Shown here piece by piece: positions 23,501 to 32,090 of a stretch of DNA of 37,924 nt (position 1 is its first letter; each line of letters starts with the position of its first letter). Position numbers and translations under genes: made by a program. This DNA comes from a virus. Location of the stretch: positions 1 to 37,924 of IMG/VR virus record IMGVR_UViG_3300021356_000061; one strand, given 5' to 3'. The notes under the pieces were generated by a model that searched no databases, was not told the origin of the DNA, and saw nothing but the letters and a program-made list of their open reading frames with translations.

Positions 23501-26280
23501 TCAATGAAGAAGGGGTTTAGGTTTTCTGTACGAGATGCAACATCCTGTTTGTACCAGTCTACTTCACTGAAGTCAAGAGTGATTAGGTCACCCGACTTCT
23601 TGACATTCAACTGTTCGGAATAAGCAGAATCGAAACGAAGGTCAATTACCGACTCTTTCTTAGGTGGTCTCATGAATTTCTTCTGAGGGTCAATCGTTGC
23701 CTTGTGTTCGAAGTTCTTGATGTCTGTGAAACCGTGGTTTGCGAAGTTGTCCACAAAGAAACCAGACTTAGTTCTATCCGCCCCGGCAGAGTCAAGTGCT
23801 TTCAAAGATTGAGTCTTGAGTTCAAGGAGAGACAGTACAGCCATCTCTTCAACTTTATCAAGTTTAGTCTCAATCTTGTTGATGTCTGCCATCGAGTATC
23901 CTTTCAAAGGAAGGATACGGCTCTTCAGATCACGTGTGTGAAGAGTGTAGGGGTTCAATTCAAACTTGTACAGATCAATACAGTCTGTAGGAGTTGATGG
24001 GAACGAGGGAGTCAGAGAAGGAGTACCTTGCAAGTATCTCAACTCTCCAAACTTAGAAAGAACAAGTTTGTCCTTACGTCCCAGATAGAACTCAGCATCC
24101 AACTCTACTGTATCGGTAGGTTGAGGAAGTTCGTTAACCGTTGTAAAAGAACCCGAACCGTTTGTAGAAGGACGGAAGTCCAATACGTCACGGAGAGATA
24201 CCAGACGGCCATTGTTCATACGGTGTGCAGGAATGTCTATGTAATCAACCTGACCTGTGTAGGAGTTGACCGCAAAGAAGTCACCTGTACCGTGTGAGAA
24301 GTATTTGAATCTGGCAAAGATGGTTGTACCGTTACCGCCAGCGGAGTCCGTGGTGATAGGGCCAGTACGTTTCCAGATAAGTTTACCGTCATCGTAGTGT
24401 GTATCACGATGACCTGTATCTAAGGTAAAGTTAGTAAAGATGTTAGTGCCATCGGAGTCGTTGATTCTCGCTCTGTTCAGAGAGAAGATATCAGACTGAC
24501 CAAGTGAAAGGTACTTAACGCCGTCACCGTCAGAGTCTAGTCTACCACTAATTGTGGTTTCTGTCAAGGTCTTTGATCTAATTTTTGCCTGACCTTTCTT
24601 GACGTATGCGAGAATCTCTACCGGAGTACTGGCCAGACCACCTCCTAAAGAAATAGTTGCAGAAGTGCCACCACCCGTCAAACTAATAGAACCGACAGTA
24701 GGAACAAAACCATCGGTTGCGGATGCAATGACCCAATCGTTAGTGTTCTCAAAAGTCTCACCTGTGGCAGTCAACGAAATCGTTACATCACCACTTCCGT
24801 TTGTGGTCTCAGAGAATCGACGAGCGACACTCATCGAAATACTAGTGAAGTTCTTCGGTCTAGGAATCGGAGAGTCGAACAACAGAGTTCTTTTCTTAGT
24901 CTCACGTAGAGTCGTGTTATTGGCAGCATCGATATTATAGTAATTCGAAGTTCCAGTACCTACAGACCTCACATCACGAAGACTCTTAGTGACATTTGTG
25001 ATTGCCGTGTTGAATACGTGGAGTCTGTACTGAGAATTTTGGAACTCAGTCAACGCACGAACGTTGGTTCTACCAATAACGTTACCTGTGGCACCAACAC
25101 CATCATACAAATTTACCTGTTGACACTGATCAAAGTTCAACATACCCTTCGCACCCAAGGTGTCGGAGACTAGGAAATAGTTTGCATAGTCTGCAAGAAT
25201 ACCTTGGTTGTCGATACTAACGGTTTCTTGTGACCTCTTCACAACAATAGGCGTTGATTCAGGTTTATTGACACGATACCCGTCAATGTATGCAAGGCCA
25301 GGATCAACAATAAGTTTCATTGTGGTTGCGTTGTTGGGTTCGAATCTTGCCTTGAAATACTTCTTGATGAAATTGCCGTGAATCTCACGCACACGTGTAG
25401 CAACGTGTTCGGTAATTTCGTTATAACCTTCGGATGCAGATACTTTAGAAACTTCTCTACCGTCTACGATGTCCGAATAAGGAACCCAGTTATCAGAAGA
25501 ATCTAAGTCTTCTAATTTAGAAAGAGTTAGACGAATGCGATATCGATCTGCGCCTGGCGAAGAACGGTTGGGTGTAGCACCTTGGTTATCGAACAGAGCA
25601 TCGTTGTCAGAAGACGTAACGATATCTTCTGTTACTTTGAAAACAATAGTACCAGTATAATTCTGATCGTACTTTCTCAGGTAGATACGTTGTGCAGGAG
25701 AGAATACGAATCGACCAACCGCAAAGAATGAACCTTCACCTGTTGCGTATCCAAGAGCCCTACCCGTTGCAGGGTTGACTGCGGTGTCTTCTTGTTGTAC
25801 ATCAAAGGTGTATGTGTTACCATCGATTGTACCCTGAAGAGTTTCATCCGGAGTAACACGAGGAGCCGTATCACCCGCTGTGTCTGTAGGAGTGTCTAAG
25901 TATGTTACGTAAATTGTTTCCGGATCAGTTGCAGTCGCCGCTAAAACATCGTTAACACGAATTTTAATATTACTTGTCTGTCCGACAAATACATTTCCTT
26001 TAATATCCACAGCACTAGGAATCGGAGTTGTCGATTTAATTTTGACAAACTCTAGCTTTCTTTCAAACGCAGAACCCGCATTGTTAACCGGAGCACCGTC
26101 CTTGAAGACGTTTTGTCCTAGACGTGTAATCTCTTTCTGGACAATTGTCTGAAGTTGTGTCAACTCACGTGCTTGTAGGGCCCGCCCACTGTTAAAGAGG
26201 ATACGATGATATCCATCACTATCAGCGTGATCGTCCTTGTACGTTGTTTTGAAAACCTGTTTATTGAATATCTTTGGCAT
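20554..26280 (-). CDS. Giant DUF4815-type virion/baseplate protein (1908 aa)
   Basis: Largest gene in the window. The N-terminus, FNKQVFKTTYKDDHADSDGY then RILFNSGRALQARELTQLQ, is the signature of the DUF4815-type structural protein of marine T4-like phages. The first ~900 residues are beta-rich and include DRTKSGFFVDNFANHGFTD. Two Ser/Thr/Gln/Glu-rich linkers follow, near residues 1000-1150 and 1290-1360, with long Thr runs. Between and after them are folded domains with IPWMRSRKVSFRGQGLRPNT and DPLAQTFFVDASDPNGVFLT. The C-terminal part ends FRDLRAIALAV. It lies between gp8 and the fibre block, where T4 has gp9-gp12, so a baseplate-periphery or fibre-anchoring role is likely. No T4 gp7 or gp10 homologue of usual size is seen otherwise, and this protein may take over part of that role; that is inference. 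Confidence 0.82.
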   Translation of the reverse strand: MPKIFNKQVFKTTYKDDHADSDGYHRILFNSGRALQARELTQLQTIVQKEITRLGQNVFKDGAPVNNAGSAFERKLEFVKIKSTTPIPSAVDIKGNVFVGQTSNIKIRVNDVLAATATDPETIYVTYLDTPTDTAGDTAPRVTPDETLQGTIDGNTYTFDVQQEDTAVNPATGRALGYATGEGSFFAVGRFVFSPAQRIYLRKYDQNYTGTIVFKVTEDIVTSSDNDALFDNQGATPNRSSPGADRYRIRLTLSKLEDLDSSDNWVPYSDIVDGREVSKVSASEGYNEITEHVATRVREIHGNFIKKYFKARFEPNNATTMKLIVDPGLAYIDGYRVNKPESTPIVVKRSQETVSIDNQGILADYANYFLVSDTLGAKGMLNFDQCQQVNLYDGVGATGNVIGRTNVRALTEFQNSQYRLHVFNTAITNVTKSLRDVRSVGTGTSNYYNIDAANNTTLRETKKRTLLFDSPIPRPKNFTSISMSVARRFSETTNGSGDVTISLTATGETFENTNDWVIASATDGFVPTVGSISLTGGGTSATISLGGGLASTPVEILAYVKKGQAKIRSKTLTETTISGRLDSDGDGVKYLSLGQSDIFSLNRARINDSDGTNIFTNFTLDTGHRDTHYDDGKLIWKRTGPITTDSAGGNGTTIFARFKYFSHGTGDFFAVNSYTGQVDYIDIPAHRMNNGRLVSLRDVLDFRPSTNGSGSFTTVNELPQPTDTVELDAEFYLGRKDKLVLSKFGELRYLQGTPSLTPSFPSTPTDCIDLYKFELNPYTLHTRDLKSRILPLKGYSMADINKIETKLDKVEEMAVLSLLELKTQSLKALDSAGADRTKSGFFVDNFANHGFTDIKNFEHKATIDPQKKFMRPPKKESVIDLRFDSAYSEQLNVKKSGDLITLDFSEVDWYKQDVASRTENLNPFFIEKIIGTVTMSPASDYWKEIDIMPPQIIDQPTVLDTSNAVNWNNHEWDWGGVPLDDLQVGASQSQVTGTSTSQTSNTLEPVVSGTSQTQETGDWTVTGTTSSTESLGTQSEVVSQSTHEETTTWANADERTRTQWQEDVWIANNDGRPRGGAGTTITIQTGQVDTIQTTTTETRETFETTDTTTLEQTTTTTTETEYTTETQITTNTSTTTTVNRITGEHTVREVVGQRVFDLISIPWMRSRKVSFRGQGLRPNTRFFPFFDNVNVGAFCIATDNYTLHSDRNPETRTTSLVPSVTHSEYEAGVNDLLVSDAAGMVQGEFEIPNNSAMRFATGTKQFALYDVSVPDENSALSFAKTNFTSTGHIEPVQDVVHSTRVLEVTGSASTSTSSNTQSIYTTSTETAVETSTAQDVQTETTQTEVVTGQETTEEVIDTEIITEDINIGYTDPLAQTFFVDASDPNGVFLTKVRVYFATKDDEGLPVECQIRPTVNGVPSSNEMVPGALKFLSPTEVTAVTDTYADPTLDEMLSNGTDFEFDEPIYLAPLTEYAIMLRTPSMKYRAYISRVEDFVLGSTERRISEQPNLGSLFKSQNSYLWEPSQTEDLAYQLFRAEFVSQGNAFLENVNVDPAVLAKNPFVVRQTNIDAGKPKTVTVVHRGHGLRQGDTTVLAGLDSDTRYNGVLGSSIIGTRIVTSVDGTGYEFLADSDFSTAGRFGGGKCSGSFQPTFDLVWPSIQTMKVPTTNITMSGKFTTNSSLVDSSSGRFVQDTSYQLISNQTNNYFNSPRCIITPYEEETELGVGGKSARIQLNLTTTDNKVSPVIDMQRAGMTMIGNMIDKQDSASTDGYNVPLVYIPETTPNAGSHLAKHVTKAVTLEEAATGLKVLLAVNKPPEASFQVYYKTAEAEEEITTKNWVLATADNVLPSDTNPNIFREYRYTIGGFGDTNNLSGGDMADFRQFQMKIVMQSTNSAKVPVFRDLRAIALAV

Positions 26281-26294
26281 TTTATTCTACAACC

Positions 26295-27695
26295 TTAGAG
26301 TTGAATTACAATCTTAATGTCTTCTGTTTGGTCTGTCGATCTCTCAACCGCCGCACGATTATCTATGTATAGGAGTTCACCCGACATGGGGTCAAACTCC
26401 GGTCTCAAAATATTACTTACCGTTGCAGTAGTTGAACCACCACCCTCTACAATAGAGATAGTCTCACCAGAATCAAAATCACCATATCCAGTGTAATCGC
26501 TTTGATGGAAGAAGATTCCGTTAGAGTCCACATCATCGATATACGCTTTCGTTCCGGATGTCGCACCTTGGACAATCAGATCGTCCACGAAAGGGCCATC
26601 ATTGACAGAGGTCAAGGTCAACTTAGAAAGTCCGAAACCAGTCTCTTGTGTAAACAGTCCATCACTATCCCACTGTTTAATGTTTTTCAAAAGAGACACT
26701 TGACGGAACTGTTGATTGATGATAAAATCACCATCTTCGGTTCCAGTCGGTTTGGTGTTGAACATAATCGCACCAGACTTGAGATCGTCACGGGGGTCTG
26801 CACCAATACCATTCGCCGGGCCAATGATTGCACGAATTTGTGCAGAGTCACCACCCCCACCATTAATCGTAACACTCGCACGAGTGTATCCTTCACCGAA
26901 TGCGATGGAACCATCGGAACTATCTTTTACGGTAACCTTAGTGATCTGTCCACCAACCACAGTCGCAACCGCCTTTGCCTTCCCGTTACCATCACCAACA
27001 ATAGTCAGTGTGGGAGCAGATGTATATCCTGATCCGTTATTAGTAACTACATATCCCAACACCTGTCCTGGCTTAGCGTTCTGTTGAACCAACTGTTGTT
27101 CCACGTCTTCTGCGGGAGAGTCGGAGTCAACACCAACTTCATCCAAAAGAAGAGTAGCATTTGAACTGTCTTGCATCTTCGCAACGGGGATATACGCAGT
27201 TGAGATGAACTTTGACGCTTTCAATGCACCGATAGAGTACAGGAACTTCCACATGTATCCGTCAGCCGTTCGGAAAGGTGTACCAGTTGTTTGTCCTGTG
27301 GGTTGTACCGTAGATGCGACTACTTGAGGAGGGTTAGCGTTTGTTTTACCCTGTTGTAGACACATATAAATCTGTTGGTTTGAGTTCATCACGTAGTATG
27401 CGTTCGTAGGATATCCTTGCTGATCGTCATCATAAGCAGAATAGACCGCACCGGATGTCCAGTTATAACGAGGAACCACAAACGTCTGGTCAGTAATATT
27501 CTTTACCGATTGAATAGCAAGACGGGCAAGTCTCGCATCACGCAATGAGTTTTCGGGATTAGGAGCAACGTCAGAATCGTTCCAGTCTTCGGAACGTCCA
27601 ATTGCTGCATAATAAAAGTTGTCCGAATCCTTGATATCGGTAAGAATCTCTCTGATAGAATTCTTTCGTTGTCTGTCAAAAACTATGGCTGCCAT
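26295..27695 (-). CDS. gp8: Baseplate wedge protein gp8
   Basis: Wedge subunit that dimerises in the T4 baseplate and contacts gp6, gp7 and gp10. Matches to T4 gp8 that I can align by eye: FYYAAIGRSEDW at residues 27-38 (T4 has FITFGRSEPW), the DGYMWKFLYSIG stretch near residue 145 (T4 DGYVWEYLFEIP), and the C-terminus SGELLYIDNRAAVERSTDQT EDIKIVI (T4 SGEMIYMENRPPIIMAMDQTEEINI, shortened here). At 466 residues it is longer than T4 gp8 (334); the added length lies mainly in the middle, with a GSGYTSAPTLTIVGDGNGK module. It starts 13 bases after the gp9/gp10-like gene and ends 14 bases before the giant gene, so it is part of the same late unit. Confidence 0.88.
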   Translation of the reverse strand: MAAIVFDRQRKNSIREILTDIKDSDNFYYAAIGRSEDWNDSDVAPNPENSLRDARLARLAIQSVKNITDQTFVVPRYNWTSGAVYSAYDDDQQGYPTNAYYVMNSNQQIYMCLQQGKTNANPPQVVASTVQPTGQTTGTPFRTADGYMWKFLYSIGALKASKFISTAYIPVAKMQDSSNATLLLDEVGVDSDSPAEDVEQQLVQQNAKPGQVLGYVVTNNGSGYTSAPTLTIVGDGNGKAKAVATVVGGQITKVTVKDSSDGSIAFGEGYTRASVTINGGGGDSAQIRAIIGPANGIGADPRDDLKSGAIMFNTKPTGTEDGDFIINQQFRQVSLLKNIKQWDSDGLFTQETGFGLSKLTLTSVNDGPFVDDLIVQGATSGTKAYIDDVDSNGIFFHQSDYTGYGDFDSGETISIVEGGGSTTATVSNILRPEFDPMSGELLYIDNRAAVERSTDQTEDIKIVIQL

Positions 27696-27708
27696 TTTTT
27701 CGTCCTAA

Positions 27709-28707
27709 TTAACTTAATATTGCACCGGCGGAATCGATACCTGTATTTATTACGATCCATTCAGCGGTATCCCAAACGAGAGTACATGAGTGGTTTACTG
27801 GTAGTGTGATTGTGTTAAAGTTCTGCAAGTTTGAAGGTGTGATTGTTGCAGTACCACTGTTCTGGTTAACCAGATACTTGATCTCACCTCTTTCAGCACC
27901 GTCTGGCATGGTTATGGTCAAGGCACCACCAGCGTTAAAGAATGTGAGAGGTACACCCACATCAACCGCACCGTTAGATGTCATGATCTGATAAGACAAC
28001 TTCAGTCTACTTTGAATCTCTACACCACCCGTACCTTTCGCTTTCAGACCAAGATCGATGTTTGTGTTTACACCTTCGGCTGAAAGAACCGGAGTATTTC
28101 CGTTCGTTGCGGTCTCCATACCAAAGTGGTTAACCGCACCGGCGGGTGTTGTCAGTTCAATGATCTCATTACTTGCACTGTCTAGAATTTCAGTACCAAT
28201 CTTGGGGTTGTTCAACAGAGGTGTGTTGAGTGTCTTATTGTTCAACGTCTGAGTGTGATCGTTGAAGGTAAACTCATCATCTCCGGTAAGGAGAGGAAGG
28301 TTGATCAACCTATTAGCGGCAATCGCATTGTCACCAACAAACTGGTACTTGTATAGGGCATTCTCCGAATCCATGAGGAACGGATTGACAAGAGTAGATG
28401 TCAAGACAGTTTTGTTTGCAATCGTCTGCGTTGCAGAGTCAACAGTAACCTCTCCCGTGAAATCAGGAAGAAGGATAATTTGATCTGCCGTGGGTACGTC
28501 TTTACCCAACTTGATATTACCTGTCGAACTATTGAAGATGATGTGATCACTATCAAAAGAAACGAGAGGCATAAGGACAGTACTATCCCCACCAAGTTTC
28601 GAATAGATTTCTTGGAAGTTCTGTTCTATCTTGAGGGCTGCCGCACGGAGGGTGTCACCCGTTCCGTCATTTGCGGTTGTTCCTCTATTGATTACCTGTC
28701 TTGTCAT
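27709..28707 (-). CDS. gp9/gp10-like baseplate-fibre connector (332 aa)
   Basis: Residues 9-38 carry the module GTTANDGTGDTLRAAALKIE QNFQEIYSKLG, the N-terminal element shared by T4 gp9 and gp10-family baseplate proteins (T4 gp9: STGDILFDGGNKINSDFNAIY). Two later repeats follow the pattern LPDFTGEVTV / LPLLTGDDEF, then TQTIANKTVL / TQTLNNKTLN and a PFL/PLL step. The C-terminal domain has TFFNAGGALTITMPDGAERG and a closing WDTAEWIVINTG. It precedes gp8 in the transcript, whereas T4 gp9 follows gp8, so I do not assign a T4 number. Likely connects fibres or wedge parts to the baseplate. The late promoter lies 28 bases upstream of the ATG. Confidence 0.78.
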   Translation of the reverse strand: MTRQVINRGTTANDGTGDTLRAAALKIEQNFQEIYSKLGGDSTVLMPLVSFDSDHIIFNSSTGNIKLGKDVPTADQIILLPDFTGEVTVDSATQTIANKTVLTSTLVNPFLMDSENALYKYQFVGDNAIAANRLINLPLLTGDDEFTFNDHTQTLNNKTLNTPLLNNPKIGTEILDSASNEIIELTTPAGAVNHFGMETATNGNTPVLSAEGVNTNIDLGLKAKGTGGVEIQSRLKLSYQIMTSNGAVDVGVPLTFFNAGGALTITMPDGAERGEIKYLVNQNSGTATITPSNLQNFNTITLPVNHSCTLVWDTAEWIVINTGIDSAGAILS

Positions 28708-28734
28708 TGTAGTTTGTCCTAAAAACTATAGTTC

Positions 28735-28742
28735 TATTTATA
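28735..28742 (-). promoter_or_regulatory. T4-type late promoter for the gp9/gp10-like and gp8 genes
   Basis: TATAAATA followed by GAACTATAG, 28 bases upstream of the ATG at 28707 and six bases past the stop of the 352-residue gene. The 13-base string TATAAATAGAACT is shared with two other sites in the window. Confidence 0.8.
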
Positions 28743-28747
28743 CCAGT

Positions 28748-29806
28748 TTAAGGTATGTATGTGTTGTCAATGTTCTTGTTATAGTCGGAATCAAGCAGTT
28801 CATCAAGGTTACTGATTCCATCGGAATCCACCCAATCGAACTTGTCTTGATCGATGGTCTCTGTAGAAGAGAAGTCCATAGACGATCCTTGACGATCCGA
28901 ATCTTCGTCGAACGTAGGTGCATCAGCCTCAAGGTATTCACCCAAGGATGAGTACAGACCAGCAAGTTCACCAACAGTCTTGTTCTGTACGTCAATAATA
29001 TCGTTACCGCCTGGGTTCGGATATGTTGCTTCCGAACCAAGATTTGCTCTAAACAATTGCATTGTTCCGTCCGGTGCGTTGAAATTAAACAGACCAGTAG
29101 CACTTGTGATCGCTCTGGGCTGAAGTGTTGCAAAACCCTCAATCTCAAACTCAGGAATGTCTTTGAGACCGGGCGGTGGTTGATCTTGAATGTTGAGGTC
29201 AAATTGACTTACTAGTTGAACCTCTGCACCCAAGTACATACCAGCGGGGTGTACGAACAACTTGTAAGGTTTTCTCCACTGCGATACCGACAGTTCACTC
29301 TTGATTAGGATTGCATATTGTTGATACAGTTTATCGTCGGTTAGATATCTCTGGGACTCTGCACCGATCTGCGATTCTCCGACATTGAAAATCTGTTTCT
29401 TAGTATAGACTACATCAGGGTCAATGTTAAAAAACGTTCGAAAGAACTGTTGGATAGAATACTTCGTACCCTTCGATCTATACAGAGTACTTGAATATTT
29501 CGCCGCAGCTCTCTTGTCCTGAAACCCTTCAAAGTATGACTCGCCCAATAGGAGTTCGTCCTCAATGAAGGACAACAACTTAAGGTCTGTCTGTGTGATG
29601 TCTCTCGTGTAGAACAACTCTTGAATCAGGTGAGACGGAGACTCAACACTTTCTTCAAACTCATAATATTCCTTGAGAAAGGACACGAACTTGGGGTAAC
29701 TCTCAACGATGTGTTGTGAGAGTGCGTCCTCAATCGTGTACTCTCTTATATTGGGTTCACGTCTCCCAATATCAATAAGAGTTCTATCTCTTACGGTGTG
29801 ACTCAT
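28748..29806 (-). CDS. Baseplate wedge-type protein with YRSKGT motif (352 aa)
   Basis: Residues 30-130 show the pattern of a phage wedge-associated family: VESYPKFVSFLKEYYEFEES, an LLSFIEDELL helix, KRAAAKYSSTLYRSKGTKYS and IQQFFRTFFNIDPDVVY. The YRxKGT/S-x-x-S-x-x-x-x-FR core is conserved in long-tailed phage baseplate proteins as I remember. The middle part (QWRKPYKLFVHPAGMYLGAE) continues the domain. The last ~60 residues are acidic and Asp/Ser-rich and probably flexible. By gene order it falls where T4 has gp7, but T4 gp7 is about three times longer, so homology to gp7 is not claimed. Its ATG overlaps the upstream oxygenase TGA (ATGA). Confidence 0.75.
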   Translation of the reverse strand: MSHTVRDRTLIDIGRREPNIREYTIEDALSQHIVESYPKFVSFLKEYYEFEESVESPSHLIQELFYTRDITQTDLKLLSFIEDELLLGESYFEGFQDKRAAAKYSSTLYRSKGTKYSIQQFFRTFFNIDPDVVYTKKQIFNVGESQIGAESQRYLTDDKLYQQYAILIKSELSVSQWRKPYKLFVHPAGMYLGAEVQLVSQFDLNIQDQPPPGLKDIPEFEIEGFATLQPRAITSATGLFNFNAPDGTMQLFRANLGSEATYPNPGGNDIIDVQNKTVGELAGLYSSLGEYLEADAPTFDEDSDRQGSSMDFSSTETIDQDKFDWVDSDGISNLDELLDSDYNKNIDNTYIP

Positions 29807-30261
29807 CTTCTAGACCACCAACAAAGAAATACGTATCTGCTTCCTGTAGTAGGAGCGACACCATGTTTTACTCTGTTTCCCTGAACCACAACCGCCTTTC
29901 CGATTTCAGGTTCGATATAATCTTCTTCGACAATAGCCTGGCCACCATCGTAATCATCATTCAAGAAACACACCAAGGCATGATCGTGTTCTATAGTATC
30001 CTTGTGCATTATCATTCCAACATCGGTGCGCTTTACAACCTCCATGTTCTGAACGTAGTATGCAGAACCAAAGTTTTCCACACCAAATATCGCCATTTTT
30101 TGATGTAAAATCTTAATACCTTCGTGATCCTGTACATGATCATACAGTCTAGTGAGGACAACACCGTCATCCCACTCTACAGGCTCTTTTTGTTTGTTCA
30201 GGAGTTCCATAAGATAATTACAGTATCCTGAGTCGAGTAAATTTTTATGAGTGGTAAACAT
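29803..30261 (-). CDS. 2-oxoglutarate/Fe(II) oxygenase, prolyl-hydroxylase-like (152 aa)
   Basis: Small oxygenase with a complete visible active site: H86-K-D88 and H133 for iron, and R142 nine residues on for 2-oxoglutarate. The core reads MHKDTIEHDHALVCFLNDDY, DGGQAIVEE and GNRVKHGVAPTTGSRYVFL, which fits the double-stranded beta-helix of the prolyl-4-hydroxylase type, here without any added domain. Its ATG overlaps the gp6 stop (TAATG), and its stop overlaps the next wedge gene (ATGA), so it is translated as part of the baseplate operon. The placement inside a structural operon suggests that it is made late and may modify a virion protein, or be a small baseplate component. The substrate is unknown. 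Confidence 0.82.
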   Translation of the reverse strand: MFTTHKNLLDSGYCNYLMELLNKQKEPVEWDDGVVLTRLYDHVQDHEGIKILHQKMAIFGVENFGSAYYVQNMEVVKRTDVGMIMHKDTIEHDHALVCFLNDDYDGGQAIVEEDYIEPEIGKAVVVQGNRVKHGVAPTTGSRYVFLCWWSRR

Positions 30262-32090
30262 TAGTTGTCAGCCTCCGTAATAACAGCACGTGCAACCGAC
30301 CTTGCATTATCAAAGTTTAAGATATACTCTCTCTGAGGAACGATAGCAGATTGATTCGCAGGAACCACGGCCAGTTTGATAAAGTTTGTACCACCCACGA
30401 TCTGATCAACCTGAAGTCCAACAATATTTACGTCACCTGTTTGCGGGTTGTAGGAACCCACGTTGTCCACAATTGCTCTATTAGTCGTTAGGTTGATGAC
30501 CTGAAGTTTAGTTGAATTGAGTAAGTTTCTTACCTGACAGTTTTGATTCTTGTATACAAACGTTGACGTTGAAATTCGATAGAACACATCGTCCGGTGTC
30601 GCAATCGGAGTAGGATATTTGAAATTATGATCTTGTTCCACTAACAAGGATGGATAGAATCTCTGTTGCATCTTTACTTCCGCACGAGAAGACAGGACTG
30701 CAGGACTCACTTCATCCACCAAGGTCAACATGTTTGATCTACGGAATGCCTGTCCAAATCTTCCTGTGTTCTCTGTGAAATATCTCTGCACTGTATTACG
30801 CACATTCTCCTGAATGGTATTCAAGGAGAGAGTCGTTAGTGCAGGATTAAATCTAAAGAAGACCTCTGTTTCGATCCATGTCTTGACAGGATCGGTAAAC
30901 TTAACATCGAAAGTAGCTACGGCAAGTTGCGCTGCAAGATCGACAATAGAAGTTTTGGTAACTTCCTTTCTATTCTCTGATACATCATCGTTGAATTCGA
31001 TTGAAGTGAAGACCACACCGAATTCGGGTTTGAGATTGTCTTCTCCACCCCAACTAGAAATGTCCTTAATAAGCGAAGCGAAGTTACGCAGGATAAGCGC
31101 ATTATAGTCCGCAAACGTTACCATCCTATTCTGAGATGCATACTGATACGGTGCGTTCTTTCGCATAGACTCAACGGTTTCTTTTTCTCCCCCACCCACA
31201 GACTTGGAATAGGTAGATACCACCGGAGTTCTATTGACAGTCTGAGTTATCTTGATTGTAGTGGCGGGTTCAAAAGTCAATGCACCATCTGCAGCATCAC
31301 CATTAACTGCAAGATATTCTACAACAATCTTACCACCAGGCGGAGGAGTTTTTCCTAGAGTAGTTCCGTTACCGAAACTCAATTCAAAGTATCCGTTAGG
31401 CATCTCTTTGAGGATATACAGAGTTGACTGTTCACTAATTGTTGTAGCCTTAGCGATATTCGTATAGGTGACAAATTTGGTTGTACTTGTATTCTCGTAG
31501 ACCTTGACGATTGCTGTGTCGATGTCTATGTTGACATCGGGAATGATGTACACCGCATTCTCATCATTGTCTCCAGCAATAAAGGTCTTGACTCTCTTTC
31601 GACCTTCGAAAATAGAAATCTTGTCGTTGCCGTCCAGAGTCTTGAACTGATAATACCCCGCACCATCATCTGTTGCAATCAGAGTTTCGTTGGTCTGAAA
31701 CGTATAAGTTCTAGTATCTACTTTGGTCGTAAAAACGTATCCTGTTGCGAGGGTGATTGTACTCTCACGACCTGTTACGTTAGATAGATTCATTGCAAGT
31801 TTGATGATGGCTTCGGATGCAGTCTTCGACTTGGGGATGTATCCAATCGCTTCTGATAGTTGCACCAAAGAACTACGCAATTGTGCGGTAGACAAGAACG
31901 ACTCGTTCAGTGCGAAGTTCGCAGTCAGACCATTCAAGTGAGTGTTGTATGCCAACACGTCTAACAGGTTAGACAAACCGGCTGCTTCGAAGTTATAATC
32001 TTTGAACTCTTCCTTCTCTTGAAAGAACGCCTTCAGGTTGTTCTTGATAGCTGCGAAGTCCAGAGCGGACGATTTAATAGTTGTCGCCAT
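30261..32090 (-). CDS. gp6: Baseplate wedge protein gp6
   Basis: Core wedge subunit that forms the inner ring joining wedges around the hub. Length (609 residues) is close to T4 gp6 (660). The N-terminus IKSSALDFAAIKNNLKAFFQ, then LLDVLAYNTHLNGLTANFAL and QLSEAIGYIPKSKTAS, is the conserved gp6/baseplate J-like start. The middle has PPPGGKIVVEYLAVNGDAA and RKNAPYQYASQNRMVTFADY, typical of baseplate-J-type proteins. It follows gp25 with a 1-base overlap (TAATG), the gp25-gp6 order seen in T4 relatives. The promoter is probably the late site at 32573-32580. Confidence 0.9.
   Translation of the reverse strand: MATTIKSSALDFAAIKNNLKAFFQEKEEFKDYNFEAAGLSNLLDVLAYNTHLNGLTANFALNESFLSTAQLRSSLVQLSEAIGYIPKSKTASEAIIKLAMNLSNVTGRESTITLATGYVFTTKVDTRTYTFQTNETLIATDDGAGYYQFKTLDGNDKISIFEGRKRVKTFIAGDNDENAVYIIPDVNIDIDTAIVKVYENTSTTKFVTYTNIAKATTISEQSTLYILKEMPNGYFELSFGNGTTLGKTPPPGGKIVVEYLAVNGDAADGALTFEPATTIKITQTVNRTPVVSTYSKSVGGGEKETVESMRKNAPYQYASQNRMVTFADYNALILRNFASLIKDISSWGGEDNLKPEFGVVFTSIEFNDDVSENRKEVTKTSIVDLAAQLAVATFDVKFTDPVKTWIETEVFFRFNPALTTLSLNTIQENVRNTVQRYFTENTGRFGQAFRRSNMLTLVDEVSPAVLSSRAEVKMQQRFYPSLLVEQDHNFKYPTPIATPDDVFYRISTSTFVYKNQNCQVRNLLNSTKLQVINLTTNRAIVDNVGSYNPQTGDVNIVGLQVDQIVGGTNFIKLAVVPANQSAIVPQREYILNFDNARSVARAVITEADN

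Noticed and set aside
1564-26280. Asp-Ser enrichment as a sign of GANTC (CcrM-type) site enrichment
   Set aside because: DS pairs are often written GATAGT or with other codons that contain no GANTC, so a DNA-level cause does not explain the pattern.
27744-27751. AATAAATA upstream of gp8 as another late promoter
   Set aside because: It differs from TATAAATA at the first base, lacks the GAACT extension and lies inside the coding 3' end of the gp9/gp10-like gene; gp8 can be read from the promoter at 28735-28742.
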